This document shows positions 1 to 5,473 of a stretch of DNA of 5,473 bases, piece by piece (position 1 is the first letter of the stretch; the number at the start of each line of letters is the position of its first letter). Origin of the DNA: Opitutaceae bacterium (GTDB lineage Bacteria > Verrucomicrobiota > Verrucomicrobiia > Opitutales > Opitutaceae); assembly GCA_025352845.1 (NCBI GenBank), contig JANXSC010000368.1, forward strand, positions 1 to 5,473, in the 5' to 3' direction. Below the pieces are notes generated by a model that did no database searches, was not told where the DNA came from, and saw nothing but the letters and a program-made list of their open reading frames with translations. The position numbers and the translations under genes are program-made.

Positions 1-1
1 C

Positions 2-1192
<1,191 letters not shown>

Positions 1193-1307
1193 TTCAGTTC
1201 ACCACTAATCCTCACTCATCAAAGGCAATTTCAGGAATTCAAGCCGTCCGAATTCCCACCATTCCTATTCATTAGTGTCCATCAGTGGTTAAAGAAAAAT
1301 TCTCTGA
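1193..1307. repeat. nuoF-nuoG intergenic region with degenerate inverted repeats
   Basis: This 115-bp gap is clearly more AT-rich than the flanking genes. It holds an imperfect inverted repeat: 1201-1219 matches the reverse complement of 1271-1289 at 14 of 19 positions (ACCACT... against ...AGTGGT). Inside it lies a second, perfect 7-bp inverted pair, GGAATTC (1234-1240) and GAATTCC (1250-1256), with a 9-base loop. The right arm ATTAGTGTCCATCAGTGGTT resembles dispersed intergenic repeats I associate with Opitutaceae-type genomes; this is memory, not a search. No coding potential is convincing here. No clear promoter boxes or U-tract terminator are visible, though a weak internal promoter cannot be excluded in such AT-rich sequence. 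No AGGAGG-like site precedes the nuoG start. Confidence 0.6.
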
Positions 1308-3059
1308 ATGATCGCTCCCGCCAAACCCGACCTCGTCACCGTCAACATCGACGGCAGGGAGATCGCCGTGCCCAAGGGCACCAACGCGATTGAGGCGGCG
1401 CGCCTCGTGGGCGTGGACGTGCCGTATTACTGCTATCACTCCAAGCTCTCCGTCGTCGGCAACTGCCGGATGTGTCTCATCGAAATGGGCCTGCCGGCCG
1501 TCGATCCCGCCACCAAGGCGCCGATCATGGATCCGGCGACCGGGAAGCAGAAAATCAACTGGATCCCGCGTCCGCAGATCGGCTGCGCGACCAACGCCTC
1601 GCCCGGTCTCCACATCCGCACCCAGACGCCGCAGATCAAAGACTGCCGCGAGGGCGTGATGGAGTTCCTCCTCGTCAATCACCCGCTCGACTGCCCGATC
1701 TGCGACCAGGCGGGCGAGTGCAAGCTCCAGGAGCAATCGACCGGCTACGGCCGCGGTTACTCGCGCTACATCGAGCAGAAAAATGTGAAGCCCAAGCGCA
1801 CGCAGCTCGGGCCGCGCGTGATGCTCGACGACGAGCGCTGCATCCTCTGTTCACGCTGCATCCGCTTCTCGAAGGAGATCGCGAAGGACGACGTCCTCGG
1901 CTTCATTGATCGCGGCAGCTACTCGACGCTGACGTGCTACCCCGGCAAGCAGCTCTCGAACAATTACTCGCTCAACACGGTCGACATCTGCCCCGTGGGC
2001 GCGCTCACGAGCACGGATTTCCGGTTCAAGATGCGCGTCTGGTTCCTCAAGCAGACGAACAGCATCGACACCGAGTCGAGCGTCGGGGCCAACACCGTCG
2101 TCTGGTCGCGCGAAGGTCAGATCTACCGCATCACGCCACGGCAGAACGACGCTGTGAACGACACGTGGATGGCCGACAGCGGCCGCGAACTCTACAAAAC
2201 GGTCCGCGCCTCCGATCGTCTCACCGCGATCAAGATCGGCGGCGGCGATAGCACGTTGGAAATGGCGCTGAAGACCGCGGCCGATCTGCTCAAGTCGGGC
2301 GGCGTCGCCGTCGTTGGCTCGGGTCGCAGCTCCGTCGAAGAACAGTTCCTCACGAAGAAACTCGCCAATGCGTGCAAGGCTTCCGCGTTCCTTGTCAGTC
2401 GCGTAGGCGAAGGGGACAAGCTCCTCATCTCCGCCGATAAAAATCCGAATGTCCGAGGCGCGCTCGTAGTGGGTTTGCTTTCCGAGCTGCCGCGTGTAGC
2501 CGGGCTCGCTGAGCCCGGCAGACCGGGGTCAGCGACCCGGGCTACAAACGACGTTCGCACCGGCGGCCTCGAATCTCTCGCCGCCGCCATCGACGCCGGG
2601 CAGATCAAGACTGTCATCTCCGTCGGCGAAGACCTCACTGCTGCCGGTCTTAGCGCCGTGCAGCTCGGAAAAATCGCGATCATTTATCTCGGCACGCACG
2701 CCAACGCCACGAGCGCGGCGGCCAGGGTGGTTATCCCGACGCTCACTGTTTTTGAGAAGAGCGGCTCGTTCGTGAACCAGCAGTTCCGCTTGCAGACGTT
2801 CGCGAAGGCCGTGCCCGGCCCGCAGGGTGCGACCGACGATCTGGTGGTGCTCGCCAAGCTCGCGCAGGTGGCGGCGGCCGATGTCACCGCGGTGCGCGCG
2901 TTGCTCGCCGCGGAAGTTCCTGCGCTCGTGACGATCGCGACCGCGAAGCTGCCCGAGACCGGCCTGCTCCTCGATGCCACGCCGTGGGCGGCGTTGCCTT
3001 TTGTCGAAGGCGAAACGTTGCACTACAAGCCCGCGGCAATGCTCGCGGCCACCACTTAA
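1308..3059 (+). CDS. nuoG: NADH-quinone oxidoreductase subunit G (NuoG), short form without N7
   Basis: This peripheral-arm subunit of complex I relays electrons from NuoF to NuoI. It has 583 residues, shorter than the roughly 700-900 of many NuoG proteins. The N-terminal 2Fe-2S domain (about 8-105) has Cys42, Cys53, Cys56 and Cys93 for N1b, with a long spacer between Cys56 and Cys93. The His-Cys3 cluster N5 is His125, Cys129, Cys132, Cys138. N4 is Cys178, Cys181, Cys184 and Cys228 in CPVGAL. The molybdopterin-oxidoreductase-like part begins near 250, but the expected N7 cysteines are absent (TESSVGANTVVW). Conserved stretches continue at GSGRSSVEEQF (from 337) and EKSGSFVNQQFR (483-494). Residues 397-413 (VAGLAEPGRPGSATRAT) come from a 52-bp palindromic repeat read in frame. 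The ATG at 1308 fits the start of the ferredoxin domain; no Shine-Dalgarno is seen. The gene ends 3 bp before the next one. Confidence 0.97.
   Translation: MIAPAKPDLVTVNIDGREIAVPKGTNAIEAARLVGVDVPYYCYHSKLSVVGNCRMCLIEMGLPAVDPATKAPIMDPATGKQKINWIPRPQIGCATNASPGLHIRTQTPQIKDCREGVMEFLLVNHPLDCPICDQAGECKLQEQSTGYGRGYSRYIEQKNVKPKRTQLGPRVMLDDERCILCSRCIRFSKEIAKDDVLGFIDRGSYSTLTCYPGKQLSNNYSLNTVDICPVGALTSTDFRFKMRVWFLKQTNSIDTESSVGANTVVWSREGQIYRITPRQNDAVNDTWMADSGRELYKTVRASDRLTAIKIGGGDSTLEMALKTAADLLKSGGVAVVGSGRSSVEEQFLTKKLANACKASAFLVSRVGEGDKLLISADKNPNVRGALVVGLLSELPRVAGLAEPGRPGSATRATNDVRTGGLESLAAAIDAGQIKTVISVGEDLTAAGLSAVQLGKIAIIYLGTHANATSAAARVVIPTLTVFEKSGSFVNQQFRLQTFAKAVPGPQGATDDLVVLAKLAQVAAADVTAVRALLAAEVPALVTIATAKLPETGLLLDATPWAALPFVEGETLHYKPAAMLAATT
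2495..2546. repeat. Palindromic double-hairpin repeat inside nuoG, in frame
   Basis: The element runs from TGTAGCC to GGCTACA. The left half (2496-2518) and the reverse complement of the right half (2523-2545) agree at 20 of 23 positions. Each half is itself a hairpin. The left is a perfect 9-bp stem, GCCGGGCTC with loop GCT and GAGCCCGGC. The right is CCGGGGTC with loop AGC and GACCCGGG, with one mismatch. The whole can form two small hairpins or one long one, as REP/BIME-like elements do. In nuoG's frame it reads VAGLAEPGRPGSATRAT without a stop. The other two forward frames are closed, by TAG at 2497 and TGA at 2510. Such CCGGGGTCAGCGACCCGGGCT-style palindromes look like a dispersed family from Verrucomicrobiota genomes, an impression that needs a genome-wide count. 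I see no convincing target-site duplication. Confidence 0.85.
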
Positions 3060-3062
3060 CTC

Positions 3063-3284
3063 ATGCGCTCCCTCGCTCTCTTCGGTCTCGGCCTCGGCTT
3101 CGTTCTCATGGGCGCGGGTCTCTTTGCGCTGACGTTGCGCAAGGCGAAGGCTCCGCCCGCCAATCCGACCAAGGCGCAACAACGCGAGCAGGTGGAGCTG
3201 GCCGCAGAGCACAAAAAAATGCGGCTCGGTGCCGCTGTGGTGGTTGGCTTCGGCCTCGTCCTCGTCGGGCTGGCGTATCTCTGA
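3063..3284 (+). CDS. Small two-helix membrane protein between nuoG and nuoH, function unknown
   Basis: This encodes 73 residues and I do not recognise the family. A hydrophobic N-terminal helix (about residues 4-24, rich in Gly, Leu and Phe) is followed by a charged, Lys/Arg/Gln/Glu-rich linker with a PPANP turn (about 26-53), then a second hydrophobic helix (about 54-72) ending at LAYL. This predicts a hairpin in the inner membrane with both termini on one side; the basic linker favours a cytoplasmic loop by the positive-inside rule. The ATG lies 3 bp after the nuoG stop and the TGA lies 3 bp before the nuoH ATG, so it is almost certainly co-translated with complex I subunits. There is no Shine-Dalgarno, which suggests translational coupling. 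Position and topology make an accessory or assembly protein of complex I plausible, but that is inference. The overlapping alternative frame is Arg-rich and looks like a shadow. Confidence 0.8.
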   Translation: MRSLALFGLGLGFVLMGAGLFALTLRKAKAPPANPTKAQQREQVELAAEHKKMRLGAAVVVGFGLVLVGLAYL

Positions 3285-3287
3285 GCG

Positions 3288-4469
3288 ATGATCGATTTCT
3301 ACCTCAGTCTCCATCCGGTCGTGCAGGGCGTGCTGAAGGGGCTCGCGGTGATCCTCGTCATTTTTCCCATCGGCGGCGCGTGCTCGATGGCGGAGCGCAA
3401 AGTGTCGGCCTGGATTCAGGGCCGCCCCGGTCCCAACCGCGCCATCGTGCCGTGGGTCGCGTGGATTCCGATCCTCGGGCCGTTCCTGCAACGGCTCGGA
3501 ATTTTCCACGTGATGGCCGACGGGGGCAAAATGCTTTTCAAGGAAGACGCGCTGCCGGGCCACGTGAATAAATTCTACTTCGTGCTCGCGCCCATCGTTG
3601 CGATGATTCCGGCGCTGACGACGGTGGTGGCGGTGCCCTTTGGCGCGTATCTCGACACCGCGGGCCAGGTGATTCCGCTCGCGCTGGCCAACGTCGATAT
3701 CGGCATGCTCGCCGTCTTCGCGGTCTCGTCGATGGGCGTTTACTCGCTGATTCTCGCGGGCTGGGCGTCCAATTCGAAATACCCTTTTCTGGGCGGCGTG
3801 CGCGCCTCGGCGCAGCTCATCTCTTACGAGCTTTCGATGACGCTCTCGGTGATGCCAGTTTTCCTCTGGGTGAATGCGCCCGGCCGCGAGGCGACGCTTG
3901 GACTCGCGCGCGTCGTGGAATTTCAGAGCGGCAGTTGGGCGGGCTTTACCTCGGCGTCGTGGGGTGGAGTTTGGTTCATTTTTATCATGCCGGTCTCGGC
4001 GTTTGTTTTCATCACGGCTTTATTCGCCGAGACCAACCGCCAGCCGTTCGACATGCCAGAGTCCGAGGCCGACCTCGTCGGCGGGTTTCATACGGAATAC
4101 GGCGCGTTCAAGTGGGGCCTCTTCTTCGTTGCCGAATATTCTGCGATGCTGATCGGCTCGGGCGTGTTCACGCTGCTCTTCCTCGGCGGCTGGAATCCGC
4201 TGCCGTGGGTGCCGCTTGCCGACCTCGTCGGCTGGCTCACGCATCTCTCGCCGGTGCTCGGTCATCCTATCGTGGTCGGCCTGCTCTCGATCGGCATCTT
4301 CCTCGGCAAGGTCCTCGCGCTGATCTTTTTCTTTATGTGGGTGCGCTGGACGGTGCCGCGTTTCCGCTACGACCAGGTCATGGAGATCGGCTGGAAGAAA
4401 CTCCTGCCCCTCGCCATCGCCAACCTCCTCGCCTACGCCATCGGCATCGCGTTCCTTGAGCGCGGTTGA
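3288..4469 (+). CDS. nuoH: NADH-quinone oxidoreductase subunit H (NuoH)
   Basis: This membrane-arm subunit sits under the peripheral arm and helps form the quinone-binding chamber. It has 393 residues against about 325 in E. coli. A first membrane helix (about 11-34) leads into ERKVSAWIQGRPGPNR (36-51), a hallmark motif of the family. MADGGKMLFKED (76-87) follows after an unusually long spacer. Later motifs are QLISYELS (176-183) and the charged loop ETNRQPFDMPESEADLVGG (248-266), which continues into FHTEYGAFKWGLFFVAEY (267-284), a loop rich in conserved acidic residues near the quinone site. The C-terminal VRWTVPRFRYDQVMEIGWK motif is also present. About eight hydrophobic helices are visible. 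A second expansion lies between ELS (181-183) and the helix before ETNR. The start at 3288 lies 3 bp after the preceding stop and no ribosome-binding site is evident. Confidence 0.97.
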   Translation: MIDFYLSLHPVVQGVLKGLAVILVIFPIGGACSMAERKVSAWIQGRPGPNRAIVPWVAWIPILGPFLQRLGIFHVMADGGKMLFKEDALPGHVNKFYFVLAPIVAMIPALTTVVAVPFGAYLDTAGQVIPLALANVDIGMLAVFAVSSMGVYSLILAGWASNSKYPFLGGVRASAQLISYELSMTLSVMPVFLWVNAPGREATLGLARVVEFQSGSWAGFTSASWGGVWFIFIMPVSAFVFITALFAETNRQPFDMPESEADLVGGFHTEYGAFKWGLFFVAEYSAMLIGSGVFTLLFLGGWNPLPWVPLADLVGWLTHLSPVLGHPIVVGLLSIGIFLGKVLALIFFFMWVRWTVPRFRYDQVMEIGWKKLLPLAIANLLAYAIGIAFLERG

Positions 4470-4471
4470 GC

Positions 4472-4508
4472 CCAATCGAAAATCGGCAATCCAAAATCGA
4501 AAATCCCG
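4472..4508. repeat. AATCGAAAATC direct-repeat element filling the nuoH-nuoI gap
   Basis: Nearly the whole 39-bp gap is made of this A-rich element. The 11-mer AATCGAAAATC occurs at 4474-4484 and again at 4495-4505, a 21-bp period, separated by GGCAATCCAA. It ends directly at the nuoI ATG (CCCG then ATG), so it supplies the whole leader of nuoI and leaves no Shine-Dalgarno site. When translated in another frame it gives IENRQSKIENP, a peptide I recall turning up at the ends of many predicted proteins from Verrucomicrobiota and related genomes, which would fit a dispersed intergenic repeat. That link is from memory. Confidence 0.75.
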
Positions 4509-5051
4509 ATGGCCATCGTCCCTCTCGAACGCAAACCGCTCACCTTCGCCGAGCGCACCTACGTCCCGCAGATCCTCGCCGGGTTGCGGACGACGTGGCA
4601 GCACCTCGTGAAGCCGAAGCAGACGCTCGAATATCCCGAGCAGCGTCCCGCGATCCCGCCCGGCTATCGGGGCGTGCCGACGCTCGTGATGGATCCGAAC
4701 GGCCGCGAGAAATGCGTCTCGTGCCAGCTCTGCGAGTTCGTGTGCCCACCCAAGGCCATCCGCATCACGCCCGGTGAAATCGCACCTGATGCGCCCACCG
4801 GTCACGTCGAGAAGGCCCCGAAGGAATTCGAGATCGACATGCTGCGCTGCATTTACTGCGGCATGTGCGAGGAGGTCTGCCCCGAGGAGGCGATTGTCCT
4901 CCAGAACCAATTTTCGATGACCGGCTACACGCGCGAGGAGATGGTGAACAACAAGGCCCGCCTCTACGAACTCGGCGGCACGCTGCCCGACTCGCACTTC
5001 AAGTGGGACAAAAAGAAAACCGCCGAGGAGCACGGCAACGACCGGCACTGA
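4509..5051 (+). CDS. nuoI: NADH-quinone oxidoreductase subunit I (NuoI)
   Basis: This 8Fe ferredoxin-type subunit carries the N6a and N6b clusters, passing electrons from NuoG towards the N2 cluster and quinone at the membrane interface. It has 180 residues, normal for the family. The two 4Fe-4S motifs are CVSCQLCEFVCP (Cys69, 72, 75, 79) and CIYCGMCEEVCP (Cys114, 117, 120, 124). In each, the fourth Cys is followed by Pro, the usual arrangement in which one cysteine from each motif ligates the other cluster. The N-terminal 40 residues contain the amphipathic segment that normally lies on the membrane. The start at 4509 is the first ATG after the repeat that fills the gap and matches the usual N-terminal length. 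The C-terminal tail is highly charged (DKKKTAEEHGNDRH). No Shine-Dalgarno precedes it. Confidence 0.97.
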   Translation: MAIVPLERKPLTFAERTYVPQILAGLRTTWQHLVKPKQTLEYPEQRPAIPPGYRGVPTLVMDPNGREKCVSCQLCEFVCPPKAIRITPGEIAPDAPTGHVEKAPKEFEIDMLRCIYCGMCEEVCPEEAIVLQNQFSMTGYTREEMVNNKARLYELGGTLPDSHFKWDKKKTAEEHGNDRH

Positions 5052-5172
5052 TGAACACGCAAAGTAGCCAGCAGCGAGTAGCGGGTAGCGAGCATCACGC
5101 GGGCGGGCGCGGCGAGTGTTCGTGGCTCGGTTCTACTCGCTACTCACGACCCGCTACTCGCTCCTGATCCCG
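5052..5172. repeat. Inverted arrays of AGCGAGT-like heptamers in the nuoI-nuoJ gap
   Basis: Four tandem 7-bp units run forward at 5066-5093: AGCCAGC, AGCGAGT, AGCGGGT, AGCGAGC. Four units run in reverse orientation at 5135-5162; read on the minus strand they are AGCGAGT, AGCGGGT, CGTGAGT, AGCGAGT. The arms include a perfect 14-bp inverted match (5073-5086 with 5149-5162), so the nuo transcript can form a long stem around a GC-rich loop (5094-5134). No U-tract follows, so this is not a typical intrinsic terminator. It could affect mRNA stability or the level of downstream subunits; that is inference. The short open frame starting at the ATG at 5051, overlapping the nuoI stop, consists of this repeat and is not considered a gene. 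Confidence 0.8.
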
Positions 5173-5473
5173 ATGGGCCAACTCCTCTTCAACGTCTTCG
5201 CCCTGTTCACGCTTATCGCCGCGGTCGGCGTCGTCGTGAACAAGAACGCGGTCAATGCCTCGCTCTGTCTGCTGCTCTCGTTGGTGGGCGTCGCCGGGCT
5301 CTTCGTCGGCCTCGAGGCCTACCTGCTGGCCTTCCTGATTCTGTTGGTTTACGCGGGCGCGATCGCGGCGCTGTTTCTTTTCATCGTCATGCTCCTCGAT
5401 ACGCGCGGCGATGCCCGGCCGACGTTGAACAAGCTGCCGGCGGTGGCGCGCGTCCTCGCGGTTGGACTGGTGA
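5173..5473 (+). CDS. nuoJ: NADH-quinone oxidoreductase subunit J (NuoJ), 3'-partial
   Basis: This small membrane-arm subunit lies next to NuoH, NuoA and NuoK and contributes to coupling quinone reduction to proton pumping. One hundred codons are visible and the frame is still open at the window edge; the family is commonly about 165-200 residues. The first helix (about residues 4-22) is followed by NKNAVNASLCLLLSLVGVAGLFV, which corresponds to the NPVHA...L motif region of NuoJ. The hallmark helix then contains LVYAGAIAALFLFIVMLLD, matching the conserved VYAGAIMVLFLFVVM type, with the Tyr-Ala-Gly-Ala bend thought to take part in conformational coupling. The ATG at 5173 is chosen because it gives the standard NuoJ N-terminus. 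In-frame GTG codons at 5116 and 5122 would add repeat-derived residues and are unlikely. No Shine-Dalgarno is visible. Confidence 0.95.
   Translation, partial: MGQLLFNVFALFTLIAAVGVVVNKNAVNASLCLLLSLVGVAGLFVGLEAYLLAFLILLVYAGAIAALFLFIVMLLDTRGDARPTLNKLPAVARVLAVGLV

Noticed and set aside
1234..1256. Operator site (GGAATTC/GAATTCC palindrome) for operon regulation
   Set aside because: The 7-bp arms with a 9-base loop lie within a degenerate repeat region between two operon genes; nothing ties them to a known regulator.
2984..3571. 195-codon plus-strand open frame overlapping the small membrane gene and nuoH
   Set aside because: It is Arg/Ser-rich, overlaps NuoH and the end of NuoG, and shows no family resemblance; the 3063 frame is compact, hydrophobic and fits the gene spacing.
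4466..4777. Open frame starting in the nuoH-nuoI gap and running across nuoI in another frame
   Set aside because: Its first residues are a translation of the AATCGAAAATC repeat and the rest is an Arg-rich shadow of nuoI.
5066..5162. CRISPR array
   Set aside because: The units are 7 bp in direct tandem with no spacers and occur in two opposed blocks, unlike CRISPR repeats.
5051..5167. Short open frame whose ATG overlaps the nuoI stop codon (TGATG)
   Set aside because: Its codons are mostly the heptamer arrays and the GC-rich loop between them, it is out of frame with nuoJ, and it resembles no protein; the overlap is probably chance, or a remnant of an older junction.
5066..5172. Intrinsic transcription terminator between nuoI and nuoJ
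   Set aside because: A strong inverted repeat exists but no T-tract follows it, and NuoJ continues the same operon directly afterwards.

Overview
The window is one tightly packed, single-strand (+) block of a respiratory complex I (NDH-1, proton-pumping NADH:quinone oxidoreductase) operon. The order is nuoF (5' end cut off by the window edge), nuoG, a small two-helix membrane protein gene, nuoH, nuoI, nuoJ (3' end cut off). This is the standard bacterial nuo order with one extra small gene between nuoG and nuoH. DNA is GC-rich with mainly G/C third positions. The protein style, together with the kinds of short repeats in the gaps (an AATCGAAAATC direct-repeat unit, AGCGAGT-type heptamers, a GTAGCC...GGCTAC palindrome), suggests a member of the Verrucomicrobiota, perhaps Opitutaceae. 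That assignment rests on remembered resemblance and was not checked by a search.

Layout: 2-1192 is NuoF (NADH/FMN site, N3 cluster). 1193-1307 is a comparatively AT-rich gap holding degenerate inverted repeats. 1308-3059 is NuoG (N1b, N4 and N5 clusters; no N7; short C-terminal region), which carries a 52-bp palindromic element read in frame at 2495-2546. 3063-3284 encodes a 73-residue two-helix membrane protein of unknown function. 3288-4469 is NuoH, 4509-5051 NuoI (N6a and N6b clusters), and 5173-5473 the start of NuoJ. The nuoH-nuoI gap (39 bp) and the nuoI-nuoJ gap (121 bp) consist largely of repeat sequence.

How the genes work together: NuoF takes electrons from NADH via FMN and N3. NuoG carries them through N1b, N4 and N5, and NuoI through N6a and N6b to quinone, which binds near the interface with NuoH. 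NuoH and NuoJ are membrane-arm subunits that help couple this to proton translocation. The core genes are conventional. The points worth attention are the palindromic element inside nuoG, the unassigned small gene, the accumulation of several unrelated repeat types in one essential-type operon, and the lack of a recognisable Shine-Dalgarno sequence at all five visible starts. I see no separate undescribed system.
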